Source of the DNA: Dongia rigui
GTDB lineage: Bacteria > Pseudomonadota > Alphaproteobacteria > Dongiales > Dongiaceae
Assembly: GCF_034044635.1 (NCBI RefSeq)
Contig: NZ_JAXCLX010000003.1
Coordinates: 659,822-723,821 of the forward strand
DNA: 64,000 bases
Direction: 5' to 3'
Shown here: one piece after another, positions 20,366-29,437 of the stretch
Layout: each line of letters starts with the position of its first letter
How positions within the stretch are numbered: position 1 is the first letter of the stretch
Translations under genes and position numbers: made by a program
The notes under the pieces: model-generated
Told to the model about the DNA's origin: nothing
The model's database searches: none
What the model saw: only the letters and a program-made list of their open reading frames with translations

Positions 20366-21070
20366 ATGAAATTGGCTATGCCCCTCCGCCTTGCTGCCAG
20401 TCTTGCATGCCTTGCGTTATGCGCTTGCTCTTTGCCGCCTAAGGGTCTTGTTCCCGACAATACGTATGTCACACGCTTTGAAAACGTCGACTCTGCCTCA
20501 GAGGTTTGGACGCGTCTGCTCGAGATTCAGGCCGAAAGCGAAAAGACCGATATCAAGTCTCTGCCGGTTGCGTATCGTCAGTGCATCGGCGACCAGATCG
20601 TTAGAGTGTCCCCGCCGGAGTTGAATCGCCAGGTGGACAAGTTTGCAAAAAGCCATCTGTACGACGACTTCTACGACATGATTGGTCCGCTAAAATCATT
20701 CGGCGCAAGCTTTGAACGACAGCGCGGAATGAAGCTTTATCCCTATGCCTCCGCAGTTTGTGAAGGCAAAGGCGTCATCTATCCGGCAGGGGCGACATAC
20801 CGCGAGATGCTGACCAATGGCATGGCCGCCAAGTGGAAAGCAGATGGCTTGTCGCGCGAGAAGCAACCGAAATACTTTGCTTGCATCGTCGACGAGACAA
20901 TTGCCACTTTCACTGAAGCAGAGTTGAAACAGCTAAACGACTTTGCCTCTGATTCTAAGCGGACAAATCCCAAACCCGCAGAAGATGCCTTCGCAGCACG
21001 CGATAAGAGATTCGGCGGAAGCTCCGATGGCCAGGTTCTCGGCAAATGCGCTGTCAGTAAGGGGTCGTAG
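20366..21070 (+). CDS. Putative lipoprotein of unknown function
   Basis: This is a 234-residue protein starting MKLAMPLRLAASLACLALCAC, with lipobox LCAC and Cys21 as the lipidation site. The mature part has several cysteines (YRQCIGD, SAVCEGKG, FACIVDE, LGKCAVS) that could form periplasmic disulfides. No known domain is recognised. It is divergent from the HhH-GPD gene across an AT-rich 168-bp region that probably holds both promoters. Its base composition is lower in GC than the flanking core genes. Confidence 0.6.
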   Translation: MKLAMPLRLAASLACLALCACSLPPKGLVPDNTYVTRFENVDSASEVWTRLLEIQAESEKTDIKSLPVAYRQCIGDQIVRVSPPELNRQVDKFAKSHLYDDFYDMIGPLKSFGASFERQRGMKLYPYASAVCEGKGVIYPAGATYREMLTNGMAAKWKADGLSREKQPKYFACIVDETIATFTEAELKQLNDFASDSKRTNPKPAEDAFAARDKRFGGSSDGQVLGKCAVSKGS

Positions 21071-21170
21071 CGGGCAAATAGACGCTGTTTAGTATTTTGG
21101 CTTTCGCATCGGGAACACATCACCGACCGATTTCTAACGGTATGCGTGATTACAAATGCAGCGACGAACG

Positions 21171-21827
21171 CTAGCCGAGAGCGTGAGATGTCGCAGCCAT
21201 CGCTTCGATGCGAGCCAACCCCTTCAACACCTCATCGCGGTTCTTCGCCAGCTTCATCCATGCCGGCAGGCGCACGAACATGGAGTGGTGCGTCGTCGCA
21301 TTCGTGCGGCGGCGCTGGCTGGCGGTGACGTAGTCCTTCAAGAAACTAAGGTGCTCTTCGTTGTAGCACCAGAGCGGGCCAAAGCGTGTCTCGGCGACCA
21401 GCAGAAGCGCAAGGCCGAGATAAGGGTCGGTAGGCTCACCGGGCACGACGCCTGGCGACAGCACAGCAACGTTGCGTGTCTCCTTGTCGCATTGCGGGCA
21501 GCGCGCTTTCACATGTCGCGGTGACCTAGCGCCCGGCGCAAGGCGCCGTGCCGCCACCGACCAGCTGTGGCCACAGAACTGGCAATGCCGCTTGCCGCCG
21601 ACAACCAGCGGCCCGAACCAGTCCTTGTCGGCGATCGACCCCGCCGTGCCACAGGAGCCACATCGGAAGTTCGCCCCCGCTTGCGCGCCATCGCGTTGCA
21701 TCAGGACGATCCCCGGTGCCTGGCATTTGCGGCAACGAACGCGCACGCGCTCGGCAAAGCTCAGCAAAGCCCGCCCGTCATCGCGGAACTCGGCCTTGCT
21801 GGATGATGGGGAGGTGGGTTTAGCCAT
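21171..21827 (-). CDS. Zinc-ribbon protein of unknown function
   Basis: This 218-residue protein has three CxxC pairs arranged as zinc ribbons: CRKCQAPG with CGSCGTAG, CQFCGHSW, and CPQCDKE. The C-terminal part is helical, with LGLALLLVAETRFGPLWCYN. The three ribbons suggest nucleic acid or protein binding. I do not recognise the family. It is divergent from the RraA-like gene with about 145 bases between starts. The start chosen is MAKPTSP. Confidence 0.6.
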   Translation of the reverse strand: MAKPTSPSSSKAEFRDDGRALLSFAERVRVRCRKCQAPGIVLMQRDGAQAGANFRCGSCGTAGSIADKDWFGPLVVGGKRHCQFCGHSWSVAARRLAPGARSPRHVKARCPQCDKETRNVAVLSPGVVPGEPTDPYLGLALLLVAETRFGPLWCYNEEHLSFLKDYVTASQRRRTNATTHHSMFVRLPAWMKLAKNRDEVLKGLARIEAMAATSHALG

Positions 21828-21972
21828 GACGGCAAGGCTCGGCCGCGTCGTTGCGTGAAAATCGAATGCCGAAATGTGGCACATTTCGCCAGCGCCAACC
21901 AGCACCGCTATTTGCAGCGCTGGCCGCGACATGCCACCATTGCCGCGACACTCTTTCACAACGGAAATCGTC

Positions 21973-22674
21973 ATGCCGCTCGATCCCGCCGCCATCGCTT
22001 GCCTGCAACAAGTCTCCACCGCCACCCTCACCACGGTCCTTCTGAAGAAGGGCCTGCGCAATGTGTGGCTGCGGGGGACGAGGCCGCTGAAATCCGGGCA
22101 ACCGCGCGTCGTCGGCCCCGCCTTCACCTTGCGCTTCGTGCCGGCGCGCGAGGATCTGGCGACGCCGGCCAGCTGGGCCTCGCCCATTTCCACGCGCGCC
22201 GCGATCGAGGACATGGCCGACGGCGTCGTGGCCGTGGCCGACGCCATGGGTATCACCGATGCCGGCATCTTCGGCGACATCCTCTGCGCCCGCATGGTGA
22301 AGCGCAACGTTGCGGGGCTCGTCACCGATGGCGTCATGCGCGATGCATCCGGGGTTCTCTCGACCGGTCTTCCGGTCTGGTGCGACGGCATTGCGGCACC
22401 ACCTTCCGTCGCTGGCCTCACTTTTGTGGCCTGGCAGCAGCCCATCGCCTGCGGCGGCGTTGCCGTCTTTCCCGGCGACATCATCGTGGCCGATGACGAT
22501 GGCGCCGTGGTCATCCCAGCGGCCCTCCTCGACGACGTGCTGAAGGAAGCGCCCGAGCAGGAGCGCATGGAGGCCTGGATCATGGCGGAGGTGGCGCGGG
22601 GCGTGCCGCTCCCCGGCCTCTATCCGATGAGTGCCGAAACCAAGGCGCGCTATGAGGCGGCGACGAAGAAGTAG
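21973..22674 (+). CDS. RraA-like family protein (HMG aldolase fold)
   Basis: This 233-residue protein has the RraA/4-hydroxy-4-methyl-2-oxoglutarate aldolase fold. Landmarks are RVVGPAFTLRFVP, GDILCARMVKRNVAGLVTDGVMRDASG (with the G-D-x-x-x-x-R-D pattern) and VFPGDIIVADDDGAVVIP. Members are metal-dependent class II aldolases or decarboxylases acting on oxo acids; some inhibit RNase E. A catabolic aldolase role is more likely here than RNase regulation, but the substrate is unknown. Confidence 0.85.
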   Translation: MPLDPAAIACLQQVSTATLTTVLLKKGLRNVWLRGTRPLKSGQPRVVGPAFTLRFVPAREDLATPASWASPISTRAAIEDMADGVVAVADAMGITDAGIFGDILCARMVKRNVAGLVTDGVMRDASGVLSTGLPVWCDGIAAPPSVAGLTFVAWQQPIACGGVAVFPGDIIVADDDGAVVIPAALLDDVLKEAPEQERMEAWIMAEVARGVPLPGLYPMSAETKARYEAATKK

Positions 22675-22700
22675 CGCAGATGGGGATGGGGGGGGGCGCG

Positions 22701-23348
22701 CTAACCCGGCAGCAGCGCTGCTGCAAGGCTGGCCCTGGGGCTGTCGAGTGGCTGGGCGATGCGGCACAGCCTGCCGGCCGGTGCCATGGAGGCCTGCGCC
22801 AAAGCAATGGCACCAGCCCCTGCCGCGACACGCCTGTCTTCCGTGGCAATGGCGTCGGCCGCCGCCGCGATCATCGCCCCATAGCGGTCATGCGCGCCGG
22901 CCCTGAACGCGTCCCAGGCACCCGCCACCAATTGCATCTCCACCGCAGCACCCGCGACCTCGCGAAAGAGCGCCTCGGTCGCGGTGCGCGTACCGGGATA
23001 GGTATAGAGCACGACGACCCTGCCGCCACCCGCCCGATCCCGTGCCGCTTCGGCGAGCGCCCGGTCAATGCGCCGCACGGATACCGGCATCGGCAGGCGC
23101 AAGCGGTCGGCAATGGGGCCCAAGGTGGTGCAGGTGAGGAGCACGCCATCGGCGCCGTCGGCCGCCTGGCGAAGCGCGATCTCGGTCATGGCGATGACGT
23201 CGGGGGTCAATCCGCCGGCACTTTCAGCCGCCGCCAGCAGATCGGAGCGCACGACATGGCGCAGCGACAAATCGAACCCCGCGGAAGCCGCGTCAAAGAT
23301 GGCGATGTTGCTGTCGGCAGAATGGAGGCAGGCGACGCGTCGCGTCAC
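22701..23348 (-). CDS. Aspartate/glutamate racemase superfamily protein
   Basis: This is a 215-residue protein with an Asp/Glu racemase-like core. LLTCTTLGPIAD carries one active-site-type Cys, and VVVLYTYPGTRTATEALF is near the middle. The second catalytic cysteine is not clear; the corresponding region is AGAGAIALAQASMAP. It may therefore be a hydantoin-racemase or maleate-isomerase-like relative, or an inactive one. Its start overlaps the stop of the GGDEF gene by four bases (ATGA), so the two are translationally coupled. Confidence 0.7.
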   Translation of the reverse strand: MTRRVACLHSADSNIAIFDAASAGFDLSLRHVVRSDLLAAAESAGGLTPDVIAMTEIALRQAADGADGVLLTCTTLGPIADRLRLPMPVSVRRIDRALAEAARDRAGGGRVVVLYTYPGTRTATEALFREVAGAAVEMQLVAGAWDAFRAGAHDRYGAMIAAAADAIATEDRRVAAGAGAIALAQASMAPAGRLCRIAQPLDSPRASLAAALLPG

Positions 23349-24169
23349 GATGCCTCGTCCTCATCTGCTGCGTCATCCACCTCACCCGCGGCGGCGTCGC
23401 GATCGGCGCCGTTCTTGACGGCGTAATGCTTGCGCTTGGCCTGGTACATCGAGGCGTCGGCCTGGGAAAGCGCATCGTCCGCCGATTGCTGGCCGTGGAA
23501 TTCATGGAGGCCGACCGCGCAGGAAAGCTGGATCTCGTACCCGTCCCAGTTCAAGGGCGATGTACTGATGACCGAGAGCAGCTGGTTGGCCTTGTCTTGT
23601 GCCTGCGCCACGTCTGCCTGCGCCAGGATGACGCCGAACTCGTCGCCACCCAATCGGCCCACGACATCGGAATCGCGCACATTGTTGACCAGCAGGGTCG
23701 CAAAATGCTTCAGCGCCGCGTCACCGGCCGGATGGCCGAAGCGGTCGTTGATCTGCTTCATGCCATTCAAGTCGAAATAGAGCACCGAGCCCGGCGAGCC
23801 GTAGCGTTCGGAGAATGAGATGAGGCGCGTCAGCTCGCGCACGAAGGCGCGGCGGTTGGCAATCGGCAGCATGGCGTCTTCATCGGCCACGCGCTCCAGA
23901 TGGCTGATGCGCTTCCTGGTGCGGTCGAGCTCGTCGCGCAGGCTGCGCACTTCATCGAGCAAGGCGGTGAGGGCCGCGCGCACATTGGGCGACAGTTCGT
24001 TTTCACTGAGTCCTAGAAAGGTCGCCTGGTCGACGGGGGCGGCTGAGGTGGCGGAATCGACGCTGGCCGCCGCGGCCGTCTTCGCAGCCTTGGCCACCTT
24101 GGAAACCGGACGGGCGCCGCCAGCGGGGCCAATCCCCGTCGGACCGCCAGCTCGATCTCTGATCTTCAT
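23345..24169 (-). CDS. GGDEF domain diguanylate cyclase
   Basis: This 274-residue protein has a low-complexity Ala-rich N-terminus, a coiled-coil segment (about 85-125, LLDEVRSLRDELDRTRKRISHLERV) and a C-terminal GGDEF domain with an intact motif (GRLGGDEFGVILA) and ANRRAFVREL upstream. It makes cyclic di-GMP from GTP. The N-terminal layout resembles short helical linkers in alphaproteobacterial GGDEF proteins. No I-site RxxD is obvious just before GGDEF. No membrane span is present. Confidence 0.9.
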   Translation of the reverse strand: MKIRDRAGGPTGIGPAGGARPVSKVAKAAKTAAAASVDSATSAAPVDQATFLGLSENELSPNVRAALTALLDEVRSLRDELDRTRKRISHLERVADEDAMLPIANRRAFVRELTRLISFSERYGSPGSVLYFDLNGMKQINDRFGHPAGDAALKHFATLLVNNVRDSDVVGRLGGDEFGVILAQADVAQAQDKANQLLSVISTSPLNWDGYEIQLSCAVGLHEFHGQQSADDALSQADASMYQAKRKHYAVKNGADRDAAAGEVDDAADEDEAS

Positions 24170-24346
24170 TCCGCTGCCTTTCGCTCCGCCACAGGCCCCC
24201 CTGCTGGCGACCGATGTTGGCGACCCCGGGCCGCCCTCGCAATCTCTTTTTGGCTCCTGGCCCAGGCCGGCGCAGGGGTCAAAAAATGACGCCGAATCAT
24301 GCGCATAACTCAGTTAAAGCGACGTTAATATCGTTGTCCCCACCGC

Positions 24347-24374
24347 TTGCCAAAGGTCGTCCCGTCCCTATAAT
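24347..24374 (+). promoter_or_regulatory. Sigma70-type promoter of purE
   Basis: TTGCCA (24347-24352) and TATAAT (24369-24374) are separated by 16 bases and lie 38 bases upstream of the purE ATG. Confidence 0.65.
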
Positions 24375-24412
24375 CGCGGCCTTTCCAGCTGGGGTCAGAA
24401 AGGCGTAAGGCC

Positions 24413-24982
24413 ATGGCAACAAAAGAGAAACGCAAGGCCGGGCCGGCTGGCGCCAGGGCGCGGACCAAGGCCCCCGCCGGCAAGATCAAGATGGGCAAAG
24501 CCAAAATCGGCATCATCATGGGCAGCCAATCCGATTGGGCCACCATGCGCCATGCCGCCGAAACGCTGGACGCCCTCGGCATCGCCGCCGAAACGCGAAT
24601 CGTCTCCGCCCACCGCACCCCCAAACGCATGTTCGACTACGCCCAGAACGCCAAGGCGCGGGGCCTGCAGGTCATCATCGCCGGCGCCGGCGGTGCCGCC
24701 CACCTGCCCGGCATGACGGCGAGCCTTACTGAACTCCCGGTCTTCGGCGTGCCGGTCGAAAGTGCCGCCTTGAAGGGCCAGGACTCGCTCCTCTCCATCG
24801 TGCAGATGCCGGCCGGTATCCCGGTGGGGACACTCGCCATCGGCCGGGCCGGTGCGGTGAACGCCGCCCTCCTCGCCGCCGCCGTCCTCGCCCTCAACGA
24901 CAAGGCGTTGGCCAAGCGCCTCGCCGCCTGGCGCGAAAGACAATCGACCGCCGTCGCCCATGAACCGACGCGTGAGGGCTGA
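24413..24982 (+). CDS. purE: 5-(carboxyamino)imidazole ribonucleotide mutase
   Basis: This is a 189-residue enzyme with the PurE signatures [23 protein letters not shown] and [11 protein letters not shown]. It moves CO2 from N5-CAIR to CAIR in purine synthesis. It is longer than typical PurE (about 160 residues) because of a 30-residue Lys/Ala-rich N-terminal extension. Either the true start is later, for example at MGKAKIG, or the extension is real; the promoter position allows the longer form. It is followed after six bases by purK. Confidence 0.95.
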   Translation: MATKEKRKAGPAGARARTKAPAGKIKMGKAKIGIIMGSQSDWATMRHAAETLDALGIAAETRIVSAHRTPKRMFDYAQNAKARGLQVIIAGAGGAAHLPGMTASLTELPVFGVPVESAALKGQDSLLSIVQMPAGIPVGTLAIGRAGAVNAALLAAAVLALNDKALAKRLAAWRERQSTAVAHEPTREG

Positions 24983-24988
24983 CAGGCG

Positions 24989-26077
24989 ATGAGCGCTGAA
25001 AACGGTCAGATCCTGCCGCCGGGTTCCGTCATCGGCATCCTAGGTGGCGGCCAGTTGGGCCGCATGTCGGCGCTGGCCGCCGGGCGCCTCGGCTACAAGG
25101 TCCATATCTTCTCGCCCGAGAAAGACGGCCCCGCGGCGCAGGTCTCGTGGAAGAACACGGTGGCCGATTACACCGACCTCGCCGCCCTCGAAGCCTTTGC
25201 CAAAGCGGTCGATGTCGTGACCTTCGAGTTCGAGAACATCCCCGCCGCTTCGGCCGAGATCCTTGCCAAGGTGAAACCCACCCGCCCCGCCCCGCGCGTC
25301 CTCCACATCACCCAGGAACGCCTGCGCGAGAAGCGTTTCCTCGAAGGCATCGGCGTGCCGGTCACCGCCTTCCGCGAAGTCACATCCGCCGCTGAGCTCC
25401 CGGCGGCCGTGGCGGCCCTGGGCACCCCCTCGATCCTCAAATCCGCAAGCTTCGGCTATGACGGCAAGGGCCAGGTGCGCATCGAAGCCGGCATGGATCT
25501 CGACGACGCCTGGAAGAAGATGGGCGGTTCCATCGCCATCCTCGAAGGCTTCATCGATTTCGATTGCGAGATCTCGGTCATCGTCGCCCGCAACCCAGCG
25601 GGCGAGATCGCGCTCTATGAACCGGCACGCAATCATCACAAGCATCATATCCTCGACACCTCGACGGTGCCGGCCGGCGTCCCGGCGAAAGTCTCACACG
25701 CCGCCGAAGCCATCGCCCGCCAGATCGCCGCCGAGATCGATCTCATTGGCCTGCTCGCGGTCGAGATGTTCGTCACCAGGGACGGCAAGGTCCTGGTCAA
25801 CGAGCTGGCCCCCCGTCCCCATAATTCCGGGCATTGGAGCCAGGACGGTGCCGTCACCTCGCAATTCGAACAGCATGTCCGCGCCGTCTGCGGCCTCACC
25901 CTCGGCAACCCCGCGCGCCATTCCGACACCGTGATGACCAACCTCATCGGCGACGAGGTCGAAACCTGGCCCCAGCTTCTCTCCGACCCGGATGTGAAGC
26001 TCCACCTCTACGGCAAGGCCGAAGCGCGTCCCGGCCGCAAGATGGGCCATTGGAACCGCATTCGGCCGAAGAGCTGA
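24989..26077 (+). CDS. purK: N5-carboxyaminoimidazole ribonucleotide synthase
   Basis: This 362-residue ATP-grasp enzyme has IGILGGGQLGRMSALAA at the N-terminus, FGYDGKGQ in the ATP-grasp core, and NELAPRPHNSGHWS near the C-terminus. It makes N5-CAIR from AIR, bicarbonate and ATP, feeding PurE. The purE-purK pair is co-transcribed and ends at a repeat element and a bidirectional terminator. Confidence 0.97.
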   Translation: MSAENGQILPPGSVIGILGGGQLGRMSALAAGRLGYKVHIFSPEKDGPAAQVSWKNTVADYTDLAALEAFAKAVDVVTFEFENIPAASAEILAKVKPTRPAPRVLHITQERLREKRFLEGIGVPVTAFREVTSAAELPAAVAALGTPSILKSASFGYDGKGQVRIEAGMDLDDAWKKMGGSIAILEGFIDFDCEISVIVARNPAGEIALYEPARNHHKHHILDTSTVPAGVPAKVSHAAEAIARQIAAEIDLIGLLAVEMFVTRDGKVLVNELAPRPHNSGHWSQDGAVTSQFEQHVRAVCGLTLGNPARHSDTVMTNLIGDEVETWPQLLSDPDVKLHLYGKAEARPGRKMGHWNRIRPKS

Positions 26078-26083
26078 GAGATA

Positions 26084-26197
26084 CCCCCCTCTCTAACTCT
26101 CCCCCTCAAGGGGGGAGAGGACTGCACCCAGTGCATTGATAGAGCCTTCCTTCTTTCCCCTCCCCCCTTGAGGGGGAGGGTCAGGGAGGGGGGTGGG
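26084..26197. repeat. Family A dispersed palindromic element, copy 1
   Basis: Two GC-rich hairpins, CTCCCCCTCAAGGGGGGAG and CCTCCCCCCTTGAGGGGGAG, are separated by a variable middle. The outer parts match a second copy at 63787-63900 almost base for base, while the middle differs. It lies between purK and its terminator. Confidence 0.85.
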
Positions 26198-26226
26198 CAA
26201 CTGAAAAATCCCACCCAACAAAAACA

Positions 26227-26257
26227 AAAACCCCGCCGATGTTCTCGGCGGGGTTTT
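26227..26257. terminator. Bidirectional terminator between purK and the ABC substrate-binding gene
   Basis: AAAACCCCGCCGA and TCGGCGGGGTTTT form a 13-bp stem with a TGTTC loop. It has an A-run on one side and a T-run on the other, as expected between convergent genes. Confidence 0.9.
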
Positions 26258-26289
26258 CAAGTTTTGGAGAAACTGAAAGCGGCGGCGAC

Positions 26290-27300
26290 TTACATCGCGT
26301 TGGCTTTTTCGATGATGTCGTGGGTCCAGGCACCTTCCGGCTTCTTGGTGATGACCGGGTCGGAACCGCCCGACATCAGCGTCTCGACCGTGCGCTCGGC
26401 GGCGGCATCATCCAGCCAGCCGGTACCCTTCGGGTTCTTGCCGACCAGCTTGGCAATCTCCTTCATCATGCGCAGCTGATGCTTCTCGGTCTGGGCGCCG
26501 GTCGCGTCATTGGCGAGCACGATCTTGACCGAATCCTTCGGGTTCTTCACCGCCCAGTCCCAGCCCTTCTGTGCCGCTTTCACGAAGCGGGCGAGCTTGT
26601 CGACCATCGCCGGATCGGACAAGCTCTTATCGAGCGTGTAGAGGCCGTCCTCGAGGGTCGCCACACCTTCCTTCTCGTACTGGAAGGTGACCAGCTGCTT
26701 GGCTTTGAGCCCGCCATCGATGACCTGCCAATATTCGTTATAGGTCATGGTCGAGATGCAGGCGGCCTGCTTCTGCAGCAACGGATCGACGTTGAAGCCC
26801 TGCTTCAGCACCTTGACGCCGCCGGCCGAGCCATCGGTCTTGTAGCCGAGCTTGTTCATCCAGTTGAGGAACGGATATTCGTTGCCGCCGAACCAGACAC
26901 CCAGCGTCTGGTCCTTGAAATCCTTCGGCGACTTGATGCCGGCGTCCTTGCGGCAGGTCAGCATCATGCCGGACTTCTGGAAGAACTGGGCGATGTTGAC
27001 CAGCGGCACGCCCTTCTCGCGCGTTGCCAGAGCAGACGGCATCCAGTCGACGACCACATCGGCACCACCGCCAGCGATCACCTGGGAGGGGTTGATGTCC
27101 GGACCGCCCGCCTTGATCGTGACGTCGAGGCCGACTTCATCGAAGAAGCCCTTGTCCTTGGCGACGTAATAGCCGGCAAACTGCGCCTGCGTGACCCATT
27201 TCAGCTGCAGGGTCAGCGCATCCTTGGCCTCCGCCGCCGCGGCACCACCCAGCAACAGGCCGGCGATGACCGCCGAGCCGAACAGTTTCTTGAGCACCAT
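26290..27300 (-). CDS. ABC transporter substrate-binding protein (NMT1/SsuA-like), pyrimidine-linked
   Basis: This 336-residue protein has a signal peptide (cleavage near AAAEA-KD) and the NMT1/THI5-like fold: LTLQLKWVTQAQFAGYYVAKDKGFF near the N-terminus, then GGGADVVVDWMPSALA. Such proteins bind pyrimidine-ring or sulfonate ligands for import. The operon begins with an N-carbamoyl-amino-acid hydrolase, so a pyrimidine or its breakdown product is the most likely ligand. It is the last gene of the operon, 68 bases after a permease. Confidence 0.87.
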   Translation of the reverse strand: MVLKKLFGSAVIAGLLLGGAAAAEAKDALTLQLKWVTQAQFAGYYVAKDKGFFDEVGLDVTIKAGGPDINPSQVIAGGGADVVVDWMPSALATREKGVPLVNIAQFFQKSGMMLTCRKDAGIKSPKDFKDQTLGVWFGGNEYPFLNWMNKLGYKTDGSAGGVKVLKQGFNVDPLLQKQAACISTMTYNEYWQVIDGGLKAKQLVTFQYEKEGVATLEDGLYTLDKSLSDPAMVDKLARFVKAAQKGWDWAVKNPKDSVKIVLANDATGAQTEKHQLRMMKEIAKLVGKNPKGTGWLDDAAAERTVETLMSGGSDPVITKKPEGAWTHDIIEKANAM

Positions 27301-27368
27301 TTTAAGCCTCCGTTTTCATTCGTTTGTTGTTGAACGCCCAAAGAACTCCAAAGAACCCGTTTGCCACC

Positions 27369-28331
27369 TCAGCGCCCCCGGAAGGACGCATGCCAGGAGG
27401 TGAAATGCCGCTCCAGCAGCGCCAGCACGCCATAGGAGATCGACCCGGCCAGGGCCGCCACCGCAATCGTCGCCCAGACCACATCGACATTCATGCGCGC
27501 CACCTCGACGCTGATCCTGAACCCCATGCCGGAAATCGGCGAGCCGAAGAATTCCGCGACGATGGCGCCGATCAGCGCCAGGGTCGAGTTGATCTTGAGC
27601 GCGTTGAAGATAAACGGCAAGGCGGCCGGCAGGCGCAGCTTGCATAACGTCGCCCAGTAGCCCGCGGCATAGGAACGCATCAGATCGCGGCTCATGTTGT
27701 CGGCGGCGTTGAGGCCGGCCAGCGCGTTCACCAACATTGGAAAGAAGATCATGAAGACGATGACCGCCGTCTTCGATTCCCAGCCAAAGCCGAACCACAT
27801 CACCATGATGGGGGCGATGCCGATGATCGGCACGGCGGAGACCATGTTGCCCAAGGGCAGCAGCCCGCGTTGCAGGAACGGCACCCGGTCGACGATGAGG
27901 GCCGTGGCAAGGCCCAGCAGATTGCCGATCGTGAAGCCGGCAATCACCGCCTTCAGGAACGTCTGGCGGAAATCGTCGATCAATGTCGGCAATTCGCGGA
28001 AGAAAGCATCCCAAATCTGGCTCGGCGCCGGCAGCAGCACGCGCGGCACACCGTAACCACGACAGACGATTTCCCAGCCTAAGAGCAGGGCGCCGCCGAA
28101 GATTGCCGGTACCAGCCAGTTCGTGAGCTTGACGCCTCTGATGGCGCTGAGATTGCCAAGCAGCCACCACGCGGCGGCGGTCGCAACCACCAGCAGGACG
28201 CTGACCCAGGCTGGGACCGGCAGGGCGCCCGCCGCTTCCGCCACGCCGATGGCGTGAAGGCCATAGATCGCAACGCCCAGCAGCAGCAGGGCGGCAAGCA
28301 GGCTGTTGCGCAGGGCAGGCGTCGCTTTCAT
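27369..28331 (-). CDS. ABC transporter permease (SsuC/ThiX-like)
   Basis: This is a 320-residue membrane protein with two extra N-terminal spans and then the BPD_transp_1 core, including the EAA-loop-type sequence LRLPAALPFIFNALKINSTLALIGAIVAEF. It forms the inner-membrane channel with the other permease. Its start overlaps the upstream permease stop by four bases. Confidence 0.9.
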   Translation of the reverse strand: MKATPALRNSLLAALLLLGVAIYGLHAIGVAEAAGALPVPAWVSVLLVVATAAAWWLLGNLSAIRGVKLTNWLVPAIFGGALLLGWEIVCRGYGVPRVLLPAPSQIWDAFFRELPTLIDDFRQTFLKAVIAGFTIGNLLGLATALIVDRVPFLQRGLLPLGNMVSAVPIIGIAPIMVMWFGFGWESKTAVIVFMIFFPMLVNALAGLNAADNMSRDLMRSYAAGYWATLCKLRLPAALPFIFNALKINSTLALIGAIVAEFFGSPISGMGFRISVEVARMNVDVVWATIAVAALAGSISYGVLALLERHFTSWHASFRGR

Positions 28332-29437
28332 GCCCGCCCCCCCGCTAGTCGCAACACCAGCCGCTCGATGCCGCCGATGCCATAGACCAATACGGTACCC
28401 AGCAAGGCCGCCGCGAAGAGCGCCGACCAGATCTGCACCGTCTGGCCGTAATAGCTGCCAGAGAGCAGCCGCGCGCCGATGCCGGCCGCGGCACCCGTCG
28501 GCAGCTCGCCGACGATGGCGCCGGTGAGGCTGATGGCGACCGCTACCTTGAGGCTGGCGAAGAGGAAGGGCACGGAAGCCGGCACGCGCAGCTTCCAGAA
28601 CACCTGTGCCGTGCTGGCGTTATAGGAGCGCATGAGGTCGAGCTGCATCGGATCGGGCGAGCGCAGACCCTTCACCATGCCGATGGTGACGGGAAAGAAG
28701 CAGAGATACATCGAGATGATCGATTTCGGCACCAGGCCGGTGATGCCGATATTCCCCAGCACGACGATGATCATCGGCGCGATGGCGAGGATCGGCACGG
28801 TCTGCGAGGCAATGATCCAGGGCATGAGTGAGCGGTCGAGGGTCCGGAGATGCACGATGCCGGCCGCCAGAATCATGCCGAGCACGGCCCCGAGTGCAAA
28901 GCCCACCAAGGTGGCCGATGCCGTGACCCCGGCATGGTAGACGAGGGATTTGTTGGAGGTGACCGGTTCGGCGAAGGTCGTGGCGACGAATTCCTTCACG
29001 ATCTGATGCGGGCTGGGAAGGACAGGGCGTTCCATCTCCCAGGTGCCCTTCAGCACCGTCATGAAAGGCGGCTTCTCAACCGTGGCAGCCTGTGCCGGTG
29101 CGGCTTGGGCCGGTGCGACGTCGCTTTCGTCACTGCCGGCGGCATCTTCTTCGGGCGCCGCCTCGCCGGGTTCGGGATCGGCGGTTGCCGAATCATAAGA
29201 CTGGCTCTCGTCGTCCTCGCTGCCCGCGTCGGCATTGTCGCTGCTGCCATTGTCGCCATTCAGCGCCGCTTCGGCCTCGGCCTCGGCCGCCTGGTCGGCT
29301 GCGGCATTCACCAGCCCGTCTTCGACCTGGGTCCAGTTAAGCCGGGCAGCGAGCCCGTACCACAGCACGATGATGAGTGCGACCACCGCCGCAACCGGCA
29401 GCGCCTTCTCCTTGAGGTCCCGAGCAACGCTGCTCAT
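28328..29437 (-). CDS. ABC transporter permease with an acidic insert after the first membrane span
   Basis: This is a 369-residue permease. The first span is at about 14-30. It is followed by about 85 residues rich in Asp, Glu, Ser and Ala (about 38-122, such as DDESQSYDSATADPEPGE), and then the usual permease core with LRVPASVPFLFASLKVAVAISLTGAIVGEL. The acidic segment is absent from ordinary SsuC/ThiX permeases and should be extracytoplasmic if residue 1 is in the cytoplasm. The gene overlaps its neighbours by four bases at each end. Confidence 0.9.
   Translation of the reverse strand: MSSVARDLKEKALPVAAVVALIIVLWYGLAARLNWTQVEDGLVNAAADQAAEAEAEAALNGDNGSSDNADAGSEDDESQSYDSATADPEPGEAAPEEDAAGSDESDVAPAQAAPAQAATVEKPPFMTVLKGTWEMERPVLPSPHQIVKEFVATTFAEPVTSNKSLVYHAGVTASATLVGFALGAVLGMILAAGIVHLRTLDRSLMPWIIASQTVPILAIAPMIIVVLGNIGITGLVPKSIISMYLCFFPVTIGMVKGLRSPDPMQLDLMRSYNASTAQVFWKLRVPASVPFLFASLKVAVAISLTGAIVGELPTGAAAGIGARLLSGSYYGQTVQIWSALFAAALLGTVLVYGIGGIERLVLRLAGGRA

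Noticed and set aside
26084..26197. Possible CRISPR-like repeats in GC-rich intergenic sequence
   Set aside because: Repeats are not regularly spaced, are palindromic G/C runs, and no cas genes are present. They fit dispersed miniature elements.
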